DNA of 64,000 bases from Pseudomonas sputi (lineage in GTDB: Bacteria; Pseudomonadota; Gammaproteobacteria; Pseudomonadales; Pseudomonadaceae). Positions 41,426 through 50,125 of this stretch are shown here, piece after piece. The DNA is taken from the NCBI RefSeq assembly GCF_021603585.1, contig NZ_BQHI01000008.1:165973-229972 (forward strand). The letters run 5' to 3'. A model generated the notes under the pieces. The model was not told where the DNA came from, made no database searches, and saw only the letters and a list, made by a program, of their open reading frames with translations. Each line of letters starts with the position of its first letter. Position 1 is the stretch's first letter. The position numbers and the translations under genes were made by a program.

Positions 41426-42433
41426 ATGGGTATTGATCTTCCGCTGATCTGGGCCGTGATCATCATCTTCGGCATCATGATGTACGTGGTCATGGACGGT
41501 TTCGACCTGGGGATCGGAATTCTCTTTCCGTTCATCCCCGGCAAGACCGACCGCGACGTGATGATGAACACCGTCGCCCCGGTGTGGGACGGCAATGAAA
41601 CCTGGCTGGTCCTGGGGGGCGCGGCGTTGTTCGGCGCTTTCCCGCTGGCCTATTCGGTGGTGTTGTCGGCGCTGTACCTGCCGCTGATCTTCATGCTGAT
41701 CGGGCTGATTTTCCGCGGCGTGGCGTTCGAGTTCCGCTTCAAGGCCAAGGATGACAAGCGCCATCTGTGGGACAAGGCATTCATCGGTGGTTCGGTGGCG
41801 GCGACGTTCTTCCAGGGCGTGGCGCTTGGTGCGTTCATCGATGGTCTGCCGGTGGTCAACCGGCAATACGCCGGCGGTTCACTGGATTGGCTGACGCCGT
41901 TCACGCTGTTCTGCGGCGCTGCGCTGGTGGTGGCGTATGCCTTGCTTGGCTGCACCTGGCTGATCATGAAGACCGAAGGCAAGCTCCAGGAACAGATGCA
42001 CAACCTGGCGCGCCCGCTGGCCTTCGTGCTGCTGGCGGTGATCGGCATCGTCAGCCTGTGGACGCCGCTGTCCCACCCGGAAATCGCCGAGCGCTGGTTC
42101 AGCATGCCGAACCTGTTCTGGTTCCTGCCGGTGCCGATTCTGGTGCTGGTGACGCTCTACGCATTGATCCGCGCAGTGGCGCGCAATGCCAACTACATGC
42201 CGTTCCTGCTGACCCTGGTGCTGATCTTCCTTGGCTACAGCGGTCTGGGCATCAGCCTGTGGCCGAACATCGTGCCGCCGTCGATCTCGATCTGGGACGC
42301 TGCCGCACCGCCGCAAAGCCAGGGCTTCATGCTGGTGGGCACGCTGTTCATCATCCCGTTCATCCTGGGTTACACCTTCTGGAGCTATTACGTGTTCCGC
42401 GGCAAGGTCACCCACGAGGACGGTTATCACTAG
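41426..42433 (+). CDS. cioB: Cyanide-insensitive terminal oxidase, subunit II
   Basis: A 335-residue CydB-family subunit with about eight helices. The typical start DLPLIWAVIIIFGIMMYVVM then DGFDLGIGILFPF and the APVWDGNETWLVLGGAALFG motif are both present. It pairs with CioA in the quinol oxidase. The C-terminus YTFWSYYVFRGKV is family-typical. It is separated from cioA by three bases and followed by the small DUF2474 gene, so the three make one operon under the ANR box. Confidence 0.95.
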   Translation: MGIDLPLIWAVIIIFGIMMYVVMDGFDLGIGILFPFIPGKTDRDVMMNTVAPVWDGNETWLVLGGAALFGAFPLAYSVVLSALYLPLIFMLIGLIFRGVAFEFRFKAKDDKRHLWDKAFIGGSVAATFFQGVALGAFIDGLPVVNRQYAGGSLDWLTPFTLFCGAALVVAYALLGCTWLIMKTEGKLQEQMHNLARPLAFVLLAVIGIVSLWTPLSHPEIAERWFSMPNLFWFLPVPILVLVTLYALIRAVARNANYMPFLLTLVLIFLGYSGLGISLWPNIVPPSISIWDAAAPPQSQGFMLVGTLFIIPFILGYTFWSYYVFRGKVTHEDGYH

Positions 42434-42490
42434 TGGTGATCTCGATGGCGCCGACGGCGGCGCCATCTCCCCTTACCGGAGGAGGCAAGC

Positions 42491-42658
42491 ATGACCGGCA
42501 AACACTCCCTGCGCGACATTGAAGAAGCCGAAAAAAAGCCGCTTTGGCAGCGGCTCGGCTGGTTGGCCATGATCTGGGTCGGCAGCGTCGGTGCGCTGTT
42601 CATTGTCGCCAGCCTGATGCGCATGTTCATGAACGCCGCAGGTCTGACCACGCACTGA
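42491..42658 (+). CDS. DUF2474 small membrane protein of the cio operon
   Basis: A 55-residue protein with a basic/acidic N-terminus (MTGKHSLRDIEEAEKKPLWQ) and one membrane helix (LAMIWVGSVGALFIVASLMR). DUF2474 proteins follow cioAB in many genomes and are probably the counterpart of CydX, the small subunit that stabilises cytochrome bd; this is inference from position and topology. GGAGG lies just upstream of the ATG. A strong terminator follows. Confidence 0.85.
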   Translation: MTGKHSLRDIEEAEKKPLWQRLGWLAMIWVGSVGALFIVASLMRMFMNAAGLTTH

Positions 42659-42696
42659 GACTTCCCATCCCGCTGCCTTGCGGCACGGATTTTTGA

Positions 42697-42720
42697 CCCT
42701 CCGACCGGAGGGTTTTTTTT
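42697..42720 (+). terminator. Intrinsic terminator of the cio operon
   Basis: CCCTCCG and CGGAGGG pair around a two-base loop and are followed by eight T residues. Confidence 0.9.
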
Positions 42721-42727
42721 GCCCGGA

Positions 42728-43852
42728 TTATTTACGCGCCTTGAGGATCACGAATTTCGGTGTAGCCGCTACTTGCTCGACACCCCGGAACAGCCGCGCC
42801 AGTTTGCTGTGATAACCCAGGTGACGGTTACCGACGATGTACAGCGCACCGCCAACCACCAGCGCTTCTCGGGCCTGCTGGAACATGCGCCAGGCAAGGA
42901 AATCGCCGACCACCTGTTGCTGATGGAACGGTGGATTGCACAGCACCACGTCCAGCGACTGGGCTTCCTGGCCGGCCAGACCGTCGCCGGCGCGTACGAT
43001 CACGTCACGTTCACCGAACGCCGCGCGCCAGTTCTCGGTTGCCGACTGCACGGCCATGAACGATTCGTCCACCAGTGTGTAATGCGCATCGGGGTTTTGC
43101 AGGGCGCTGGCGATGGCCAATACGCCGTTGCCGCAGCCAAGATCCGCGACTCGCGCCGCGCCAAGGTTTTTCGGCAGGTGCGGAAGGAAGGCACGGGTAC
43201 CGATGTCCAGTCCTTCACGGCAGAACACGTTGGCGTGGTTGAGCAGTTCGATGGCCGGCTCGTCGAGGCGATAGCGGGTCGGGTAGGGCGAGAAGGCCGG
43301 TGCCTTGGCCTCGGGCGTGGCAATCAGCAAGCGTGCCTTCTTCACTGCAAGCGAAGCCTGAACCGGGCCGATGTAGCGTTCCAGCAGATCACCGGCGGCG
43401 CGGGGCAAATGCTTGACCATCGCCGCGGCCACCACCTGAGCGCCCGGTGTCAATTGACCCTGCAAGCGAATCAGTTGTTCTTCCAGCAACGCCAGAGTTT
43501 TCGGTACGCGAATCAGCACCCGGTCGAAGGGCCCGACCAATGGTTCGCTGGCGGGAATGCCGCGCAGTGCATCGAATGCCTGACCATTGCGCAGCAGGTT
43601 TTTTTCCAGCCCCTGAAACGCCAGAAACGAGTCGCCGCTGGTGCTGACCTGCACTTTGCCTGACAGGCTGATGGCCAGCGCGCCGAAGCTGTCGTTGAGT
43701 ACCAGAACCCGTGTCTCGATCGGCAGGTTCTGTTCGGCCAGATGATTGAGCAGGTATTCGTCGGCTGCGTCGAAGGCTTGCAGTGGTTCGTTCTGCTGTT
43801 CGGGCTGGCGGATCAGATCGAGCTGGGCGAAGGGCGTATCGAGCAAGGGCAT
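42728..43852 (-). CDS. rlmG: 23S rRNA m2G1835 methyltransferase RlmG
   Basis: A 374-residue RlmG/RsmC-type methyltransferase. It begins MPLLDTPFAQLDLIRQPEQQ and then NEPLQAFDAADEYLL, the usual RlmG start. The SAM-binding motif is VADLGCGNGVLAIASA and the catalytic NPPF motif is VVLCNPPFHQQQ. It methylates N2 of G1835 in 23S rRNA. I use the ATG at 43852; an in-frame TTG at 43879 would add nine residues that homologues lack. Confidence 0.92.
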   Translation of the reverse strand: MPLLDTPFAQLDLIRQPEQQNEPLQAFDAADEYLLNHLAEQNLPIETRVLVLNDSFGALAISLSGKVQVSTSGDSFLAFQGLEKNLLRNGQAFDALRGIPASEPLVGPFDRVLIRVPKTLALLEEQLIRLQGQLTPGAQVVAAAMVKHLPRAAGDLLERYIGPVQASLAVKKARLLIATPEAKAPAFSPYPTRYRLDEPAIELLNHANVFCREGLDIGTRAFLPHLPKNLGAARVADLGCGNGVLAIASALQNPDAHYTLVDESFMAVQSATENWRAAFGERDVIVRAGDGLAGQEAQSLDVVLCNPPFHQQQVVGDFLAWRMFQQAREALVVGGALYIVGNRHLGYHSKLARLFRGVEQVAATPKFVILKARK

Positions 43853-44002
43853 GGGGCGGGGACTCTGGGTAATCGACAAGTGGCCCGCGGCCAGGGATAG
43901 TGCGGCGGAACCATCCGAGTGGACAGCGGCACGAAGAATCGCGTCATCACTCAGGAAGGTTGCAAATGGTACGTTTTTTTTGTTGGCAATACTTGTCTGA
44001 TT

Positions 44003-44725
44003 TCAGTGCGGGTGATCGGGAATGAACCCGGCCTTGGCGGCGGCGATGACGGCTGACATCTTGTTGCAGGCGTTGAACTTAATGATCAGATTTCTGGTGT
44101 GATAGACCACGGTCCGTTCAGTTACGTTCAGGATCTGGCCGATTTCCCAGGCCGTCTTGCCGATGGCACACAGCCTTACGATTTCGAGCTCCCGGGTAGA
44201 CAATCGTACTGGGGCCGATTTGGGCGGTGCTGGCGGGAGGGTGCGAACGAGCATTTCGCTCAAGTGCTGCGTGATGAAGTGCAGCACACCGAATTGTTCG
44301 TAGAGCTCCAATGAGCAGATTTCGCAGTAGGTTCGTGCCAGACTGATTGTGCAGCACAGGTCGTTCTCTTCGTCGAGATACGACTGTGACCAGCCATGTT
44401 CCATCCCGTGACTCTGAAGTGCACTCCACATTTTCGGTGTCTTGGAAAATGCTTTCCTGTTCCAGACAAACGGCAGCATTGAGTGATGGCAAAATGCTGT
44501 AATTGGGTCATCTTCACTGTAAAGGTTTTCGTATTCGTCGTTCCAGGCCTCTGTGAAATTATTGATATAGAACGGTTTGAAAGAACGGGAGTCAGGCCGC
44601 GAGACTGCAATACCACAAAACTGAAAACCGATGTTCTTGGCAAAACTTCTCAGAATCGGGAATGCGTTTTCAATATTCTTCGCATGCGTAAGCTGTTCAA
44701 TTTGGTACTCCTTCCACCTTTCCAT
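44003..44725 (-). CDS. LuxR-type regulator with autoinducer-binding domain (LuxR solo)
   Basis: A 240-residue quorum-sensing-type LuxR protein. The N-terminal domain keeps the acyl-homoserine-lactone pocket pattern: Trp and Tyr in EAWNDEYENLYSEDDPI, the Asp-Pro pair and the Trp in LPFVWNRK, with HGMEHGWSQS matching the conserved Gly. The C-terminal helix-turn-helix is LSTRELEIVRLCAIGKTAWE, then EIGQILNVTERTV. No luxI synthase gene is present in the window, so it is a solo receptor here. GC content is lower than its neighbours. The start may be ATG 44725 or 44749; both match poorly to a ribosome site. The AT-rich 315-base gap up to fpr holds promoters but no gene I can identify. Confidence 0.85.
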   Translation of the reverse strand: MERWKEYQIEQLTHAKNIENAFPILRSFAKNIGFQFCGIAVSRPDSRSFKPFYINNFTEAWNDEYENLYSEDDPITAFCHHSMLPFVWNRKAFSKTPKMWSALQSHGMEHGWSQSYLDEENDLCCTISLARTYCEICSLELYEQFGVLHFITQHLSEMLVRTLPPAPPKSAPVRLSTRELEIVRLCAIGKTAWEIGQILNVTERTVVYHTRNLIIKFNACNKMSAVIAAAKAGFIPDHPH

Positions 44726-45040
44726 TTTGAGAGTTCTCCATCTTTTCATGATTCGCGGGGGTGCAGAATTGGATCCAGGATTCCAGCACGGGTGGAAGTG
44801 TAGGACGCCTCCTACAAGGTTGTTGGATTTTTTTGTTCTTGAACGATGGTTGTAATGGGAATATCAGATGGCAGTTATATGTGGAGGATCATTTAAAGAG
44901 TTGCATCGCGCGGGTTATGGATTGAATACCTTCTATTGCTCTATTCAGAATGATGGCACCTTGAAATACCATTACAAATTGTCGGTGTTCCAATCAACAT
45001 TAATGCGTAACACTTGAGTCATTGTTGAGGGAGTGACCCA

Positions 45041-45817
45041 ATGACCGCCAGCAGCGAAAAATTCAGTCGTCAGACATTGCTTGATGTACGGCCGGTGACC
45101 CCCAGTCTGTTCACCCTGCGTACCACTCGGGATGTCGGTTTCCGCTTCCGCGCAGGGCAATTCGCGCGGATTGGTGTGACCCGTGAAGACGGCAGCACGG
45201 TGTGGCGCGCCTACTCGATGGTGTCTTCGCCGTTCGACGAATTTCTCGAGTTCTTTTCCATTGTGGTGCCGGGGGGCGAGTTCACCCGCGAACTGAGTCG
45301 TCTTAAGGTGGGGGACAGCTTGCTGATCGAGCGCCAGGCCTTTGGTTATCTGACGCTGGACCGTTTCATTGATGGTCGTGATCTCTGGCTGTTATCCACA
45401 GGCACGGGGGTGGCGCCGTTTCTGTCGATCCTGCAGGACTTCGAGGTCTGGGAGAAATTCGAGCGAATCATCCTGGTCTACAGCGTTCGAGAGTCTCGGG
45501 AACTGGCTTATCAAAAGCTGATCGCCGAACTCACACAGCGCGACTACCTCGCGCAATACGCTCACAAGTTCCGGTTTATCCCGGTGGTCACGCGTGAGCC
45601 GTATGCCGGCGCCCTGAACGGACGCATCACCACGCTGATAGAGAACGGCGAGCTGGAAAAGGTGGCCGGAGTCGAGCTGACGCCGGCGCATTCCCGGGTC
45701 ATGCTCTGCGGCAATCCGCAGATGATCGATGACACCCGGGCCTTGCTCAAGCAACGCGATATGGCTTTGAGTCTGACCCGGCGCCCGGGGCAGGTGGCGG
45801 TGGAAAACTACTGGTAA
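45041..45817 (+). CDS. fpr: Ferredoxin--NADP+ reductase
   Basis: A 258-residue Fpr of the bacterial type. The FAD site is RAYSMVSSPFDEFLEFFSIV, the NADP site is LLSTGTGVAPFLSILQ and VMLCGNPQMIDD, and the C-terminus ends in PGQVAVENYW, with the terminal aromatic residue stacking on FAD as in Pseudomonas/Azotobacter Fpr. It transfers electrons between NADPH and ferredoxin or flavodoxin, with roles in iron release and oxidative stress. TGAGGGAG precedes the ATG. It is divergent from the LuxR gene. Confidence 0.94.
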   Translation: MTASSEKFSRQTLLDVRPVTPSLFTLRTTRDVGFRFRAGQFARIGVTREDGSTVWRAYSMVSSPFDEFLEFFSIVVPGGEFTRELSRLKVGDSLLIERQAFGYLTLDRFIDGRDLWLLSTGTGVAPFLSILQDFEVWEKFERIILVYSVRESRELAYQKLIAELTQRDYLAQYAHKFRFIPVVTREPYAGALNGRITTLIENGELEKVAGVELTPAHSRVMLCGNPQMIDDTRALLKQRDMALSLTRRPGQVAVENYW

Positions 45818-45819
45818 GC

Positions 45820-45844
45820 AAACGGCGCCCTCAGGCGCCGTTTA
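45820..45844. terminator. Bidirectional intrinsic terminator
   Basis: AAACGGCGCC and GGCGCCGTTT pair perfectly around CTCA between the convergent fpr and mscL stops. Confidence 0.85.
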
Positions 45845-45849
45845 AGTCT

Positions 45850-46263
45850 TCAAGGCCGGTTGTTCTGGGCCTTGAGCAGATCGCGAATCTCGCCCAGCAG
45901 TTCTTCTTCCTTGGTCGGTACCGGTGGCAAGGTCGGGGCCACGGCTTCTTCGCGCTTCAAGCGGTTGATGGCTTTGACGCCCATGAAAATCGCGAAGGCA
46001 ACGATCATGAAGTCCAGAACACTCTGGATGAACTTGCCATACGCCAGCATCACGGCGGGGGCATCCCCCTGTGCAGCCTTGAGTGTGATGGCCAGGTCAC
46101 TGAAATCCACCCCGCCGATCAGCAGGCCGATTGGCGGCATGATCACGTCGCCGACAAACGACGAAACGATCTTGCCGAAGGCCGCGCCGATGATGATACC
46201 GACGGCCATGTCGACCACATTGCCTTTGACCGCGAAGGCCTTGAACTCGCTAAGCACGCCCAT
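45850..46263 (-). CDS. mscL: Large-conductance mechanosensitive channel
   Basis: A 137-residue MscL. The N-terminal amphipathic helix [20 protein letters not shown] leads into the pore helix [20 protein letters not shown], and the second helix is [20 protein letters not shown]; the cytoplasmic bundle is [17 protein letters not shown]. It releases osmolytes on hypo-osmotic shock. AAGGAA precedes the ATG. The transcript ends at the hairpin shared with fpr. Confidence 0.96.
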   Translation of the reverse strand: MGVLSEFKAFAVKGNVVDMAVGIIIGAAFGKIVSSFVGDVIMPPIGLLIGGVDFSDLAITLKAAQGDAPAVMLAYGKFIQSVLDFMIVAFAIFMGVKAINRLKREEAVAPTLPPVPTKEEELLGEIRDLLKAQNNRP

Positions 46264-46548
46264 AGTTATTTCCTTGTTACAGATGAGTTTGGTGTACGCA
46301 GTGTAAATCAGCAAAACGCGTCCTGCGCGCAACACCTTCTTACAAAGCTCGTTTTTATCGACACACCCATTCGCAATTAGTTTGCAAAGTGCCACTAATC
46401 GCGCGCGTAATACGCTGCAACCCACTGATCCTGAAGAAAAATTTATCAATCATCGCGTTACGATCTTTCTATTTATGTTTGTCTGACTGAGCTTTTAGCC
46501 TCTGTCTGGCGCACCTGGATGCGCCTCAAAAAAACAGAGGAGCCTGAA

Positions 46549-48087
46549 ATGATTTCCACACTTGGTTCAGGGATTATTCCCCGTCGCACCGTTGGTGTAT
46601 TGGCCGCCAGCTTGTTGGCCCTTTCCGTGAACGCCGCACCCCTGACCCGGGATAACGGCGCCGCGGTCGGCGACAACCAGAACTCGCAAACTGCCGGCGC
46701 CAACGGCCCGGTGCTGTTGCAGGACGTTCAACTGATCCAGAAGCTGCAACGCTTCGATCGCGAGCGCATCCCCGAACGCGTCGTGCATGCTCGTGGCACC
46801 GGTGCCCATGGCACATTCACCGCGACTGAAGATCTGAGCGATTTGAGCAAGGCCAAGGTGTTCTCTGTCGGCCAGGTCACGCCGGTGTTCGTGCGTTTCT
46901 CGGCGGTGGTTCACGGCAATCACTCCCCGGAAACCCTGCGTGACCCACGGGGGTTCGCGACCAAGTTCTACACCGCCGATGGCAATTGGGATCTGGTAGG
47001 CAATAATTTCCCGACGTTTTTCATCCGCGATGCGATCAAGTTTCCGGATATGGTGCACGCCTTCAAGCCCGATCCGCGTACCAACCTTGACGATGACTCA
47101 CGCCGCTTCGACTTCTTCTCTCATGTACCGGAAGCCACCCGTACATTGACCGAGCTGTATTCCAATTCAGGAACACCGGCCAGTTACCGGGAGATGGACG
47201 GTAATAGTGTGCACGCCTACAAGTTGGTCAATGCCAAAGGCGATGTGCACTATGTGAAGTTTCACTGGAAAAGTTTGCAGGGCATCAAAAATCTCGATCC
47301 GCAACAAGTTGTACAAGTTCAGGGCCGAGACTACAGTCACATGACTCACGACTTGGTAACAAACATTTATAAGGGCAACTTTCCGAAGTGGGACTTGTAC
47401 ATTCAAGTCTTGAATCCGCAAGATTTGTCCAAGTTTGATTTCGATCCTCTTGATGCAACCAAGATCTGGCCAGGTATTCCAGAACGCAAAGTTGGACAAA
47501 TGGTCTTGAACCGCAATCCTTCCAATGTCTTCCAGGAAACCGAACAAGTGGCCATGGCGCCTTCTAATGTTGTGCCGGGCATCGAACCCTCTGAAGACCG
47601 TCTGCTGCAAGGCCGGATATTTGCCTATGCCGATACGCAAATGTATCGCCTCGGCGCCAACGCCCTGCAATTGCCAATCAATGCTCCCCAAACCGCCGTC
47701 AACAATGGCAATCAGGATGGCGCGATGAATGCCGGTGCGAGCACTTCCGGCGTCAACTACCAGCCAAGCCGACTGCAACCGCGTGAAGAGACGCCAGGCG
47801 CGCGCTACAGCCAGACCGCGCTGCAGGGCAGCACGCAACAGGCGAAGATCCAGCGCGAGCAAAACTTCAAGCAGGCCGGTGACCTTTATCGCTCGTTCAG
47901 CAAGAAGGAGCGTCAGGATCTGATCGAGAGCTTCGGCGGTTCGCTGGCGGGCGCTGATGACGAGAGCAAGCACATCATGCTGTCCTTCCTCTATAAGGCG
48001 GATCCGGAATACGGGGCCGGCGTGACCAAAGTGGCCAAGGGTGACCTGGGTCGGGTCAAGGCCCTGGCGGCCAAACTGATCGACTGA
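46549..48087 (+). CDS. katB: Periplasmic catalase (KatB)
   Basis: A 512-residue monofunctional heme catalase with a signal peptide (TVGVLAASLLALSVNA), so periplasmic as in P. aeruginosa KatB. The distal histidine is in VVHARGTGAHGTFTA, the asparagine in VGNNFPTFFIRDA, and the proximal tyrosine in GRIFAYADTQMYRLG. The ATG at 46549 follows AGAGGAG. A tract in the middle (about 47130-47540) has visibly lower GC and non-optimal codons compared with both ends of the same gene, a mosaic pattern. The 285-base gap upstream (46264-46548) shows no gene; it holds the mscL and katB promoters. Confidence 0.95.
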   Translation: MISTLGSGIIPRRTVGVLAASLLALSVNAAPLTRDNGAAVGDNQNSQTAGANGPVLLQDVQLIQKLQRFDRERIPERVVHARGTGAHGTFTATEDLSDLSKAKVFSVGQVTPVFVRFSAVVHGNHSPETLRDPRGFATKFYTADGNWDLVGNNFPTFFIRDAIKFPDMVHAFKPDPRTNLDDDSRRFDFFSHVPEATRTLTELYSNSGTPASYREMDGNSVHAYKLVNAKGDVHYVKFHWKSLQGIKNLDPQQVVQVQGRDYSHMTHDLVTNIYKGNFPKWDLYIQVLNPQDLSKFDFDPLDATKIWPGIPERKVGQMVLNRNPSNVFQETEQVAMAPSNVVPGIEPSEDRLLQGRIFAYADTQMYRLGANALQLPINAPQTAVNNGNQDGAMNAGASTSGVNYQPSRLQPREETPGARYSQTALQGSTQQAKIQREQNFKQAGDLYRSFSKKERQDLIESFGGSLAGADDESKHIMLSFLYKADPEYGAGVTKVAKGDLGRVKALAAKLID

Positions 48088-48229
48088 CAGCGACCCTTTC
48101 AAGCCTCGGCAGTTGTCGGGTTTGACCGGCAGCAGCGCCGCGCGTCTGGCCAGCGGAGAAATCCGTTCCGGCGCGCCGCGCTGATCGACGATGGCTGCGT
48201 TATCATCGCGGTTTTTGCCGGGGGTTCAG

Positions 48230-49597
48230 ATGGCCAAGGCCAAGCGCATGTACGGCTGCACCGAGTGCGGCGCAACCTTTCCCAAGTGGGCCGGGCAGTG
48301 CGGCGAATGCGGCGCCTGGAACACCCTGACCGAAACCATGGTCGAGAGCGGTGGTGCCGCCGCCCCGAGCGGGCGCACCGGCTGGGCCGGGCAACAGGCC
48401 CAGATCAAGACCCTGGCCGAAGTCAGCATCGAAGAGATTCCGCGTTTTTCCACAGCCTCCGGGGAGCTTGACCGAGTGCTCGGCGGTGGTCTGGTGGACG
48501 GTTCGGTGGTGCTGATCGGCGGCGACCCGGGCATTGGCAAGTCGACGATTCTGTTACAGACCCTGTGCAACCTCGCCAAGAGCATGCCGGCGCTGTATGT
48601 AACCGGTGAGGAATCCCAGCAACAAGTCGCGATGCGCGCACGCCGTCTGGGCCTGCCGCAGGATCAACTGCGGGTCATGACCGAAACCTGCATCGAAACC
48701 ATCATTGCCACCGCCCGTCAGGAAAAACCCAAGGTGATGGTGATCGACTCGATCCAGACAATTTTCACCGAACAATTGCAATCGGCACCGGGCGGCGTGT
48801 CCCAGGTGCGCGAGAGTGCGGCATTGCTGGTGCGCTATGCCAAGCAAAGCGGCACGGCGATTTTCCTGGTCGGCCACGTGACCAAGGAAGGCGCGCTCGC
48901 AGGGCCGCGCGTTCTGGAGCACATGGTCGATACCGTGCTGTATTTCGAGGGCGAGTCCGACGGTCGGTTGCGTTTGCTGCGAGCGGTGAAAAACCGTTTC
49001 GGCGCGGTCAACGAGCTGGGCGTGTTCGGCATGACCGACAAGGGCCTGAAAGAAGTCTCCAACCCATCGGCGATTTTTCTCACCCGCGCTCAGGAAGAAG
49101 TTCCGGGCAGTGTGGTGATGGCAACGTGGGAAGGCACCCGGCCGATGCTGGTGGAAGTCCAGGCGCTGGTGGATGACAGTCACCTGGCCAACCCGCGCCG
49201 CGTCACGCTGGGCCTGGATCAGAATCGTCTGGCGATGTTGCTGGCGGTGTTGCACCGGCATGGCGGCATTCCGACCCACGATCAGGACGTGTTCCTCAAC
49301 GTGGTCGGCGGGGTCAAGGTGCTGGAAACTGCGTCCGACCTGGCCTTGATGGCCGCCGTCATGTCGAGCCTGCGCAATCGCCCGTTACCCCATGACCTGC
49401 TGGTGTTCGGTGAAGTCGGCCTGTCTGGCGAAGTGCGCCCGGTGCCGAGCGGTCAGGAGCGGTTGAAGGAAGCCGCCAAGCACGGCTTCAAGCGCGCGAT
49501 CGTGCCCAAGGGCAATGCGCCAAAGGAAGCGCCGGCGGGGCTGCAGATCATCGCGGTGACGCGTCTGGAGCAGGCACTGGACTCGCTGTTCGAGTGA
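48230..49597 (+). CDS. radA: DNA repair protein RadA
   Basis: A 455-residue RadA. The N-terminal zinc finger is YGCTECGATFPKWAGQCGEC (CxxC...CxxC), Walker A is LIGGDPGIGKSTIL, the RadA-specific KNRFG motif is AVKNRFGAVNELGVF, and the C-terminal Lon-like domain includes LSGEVRPVPSGQERLKEAAK. It promotes branch migration in recombination as a hexameric helicase on single-stranded DNA. The ATG at 48230 follows GGGGG; an upstream in-frame ATG at 48191 adds residues not seen in RadA. Its stop adjoins that of the convergent PilZ gene. Confidence 0.95.
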   Translation: MAKAKRMYGCTECGATFPKWAGQCGECGAWNTLTETMVESGGAAAPSGRTGWAGQQAQIKTLAEVSIEEIPRFSTASGELDRVLGGGLVDGSVVLIGGDPGIGKSTILLQTLCNLAKSMPALYVTGEESQQQVAMRARRLGLPQDQLRVMTETCIETIIATARQEKPKVMVIDSIQTIFTEQLQSAPGGVSQVRESAALLVRYAKQSGTAIFLVGHVTKEGALAGPRVLEHMVDTVLYFEGESDGRLRLLRAVKNRFGAVNELGVFGMTDKGLKEVSNPSAIFLTRAQEEVPGSVVMATWEGTRPMLVEVQALVDDSHLANPRRVTLGLDQNRLAMLLAVLHRHGGIPTHDQDVFLNVVGGVKVLETASDLALMAAVMSSLRNRPLPHDLLVFGEVGLSGEVRPVPSGQERLKEAAKHGFKRAIVPKGNAPKEAPAGLQIIAVTRLEQALDSLFE

Positions 49598-49966
49598 TCA
49601 GGCGTCGATCAGCGCCGCGAGCTCGCGTTCCAGCTCGGTTTCGTCGGCCAGATTGAGTTCGATCAAGCGACGCAGGCGCTGAATCGACTCCAGGCTGATA
49701 TGCCGACACACGAAGCCGAGCTGGCTGTGATCTTCATGAGCCAGTTGCACATCCATCTCGATGTGCACGTCCTCGCTCAGATGAATGTCGACGAAAAAGT
49801 CCTGCTCGGGATTGCCCAGCCAGGGTTCGGGCTTTTCGATCAGCAGTCCCTTGAGCGACAGATCGATCAACTTCACCGGCCAGATGTACTCGCCCTGGCT
49901 CAATTCGGTTCGGGCATCGAACGCGATACGTTTGAAGCGGCGACGCTCGGACGGGTGCTCGCTCAT
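49598..49966 (-). CDS. PilZ domain protein (MapZ-like c-di-GMP receptor)
   Basis: A 122-residue single-domain PilZ protein. The c-di-GMP-binding motifs are ERRRFKRIAFDA (RxxxR) and LIDLSLKGLLIE (D/NxSxxG). Size, sequence and position next to radA and cstA agree with the P. aeruginosa PilZ protein later named MapZ, which binds the chemotaxis methyltransferase CheR1 when c-di-GMP is high; the assignment is from memory of synteny. It is encoded eight kilobases from MorA. Confidence 0.88.
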   Translation of the reverse strand: MSEHPSERRRFKRIAFDARTELSQGEYIWPVKLIDLSLKGLLIEKPEPWLGNPEQDFFVDIHLSEDVHIEMDVQLAHEDHSQLGFVCRHISLESIQRLRRLIELNLADETELERELAALIDA

Positions 49967-50125
49967 GGCGCAATCCTCAGGAAGGTCAGCTGACTATAGA
50001 CCCGACCGGCGGGGTGTTGCCAATGAATGGACTGTCTAGACCAATGTCGGGGTATGGCCTTTGCCGCCAACAACGCTAAACTCGGGGTGGCTGTCTTTCT
50101 TGTCCACCCTGGCTGGAATAATAAA

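Noticed and set aside
39995-41866. Minus-strand open frame of 623 codons opposite cioA and cioB
   Set aside because: It spans two well-identified oxidase genes on the other strand, is extremely rich in His, Arg, Asp and Gln, and has no motif.
44726-45040. Lux-type operator between the LuxR solo and fpr
   Set aside because: I looked for an ACCTG...CAGGT-like dyad and found only weak partial matches, so I do not list one.
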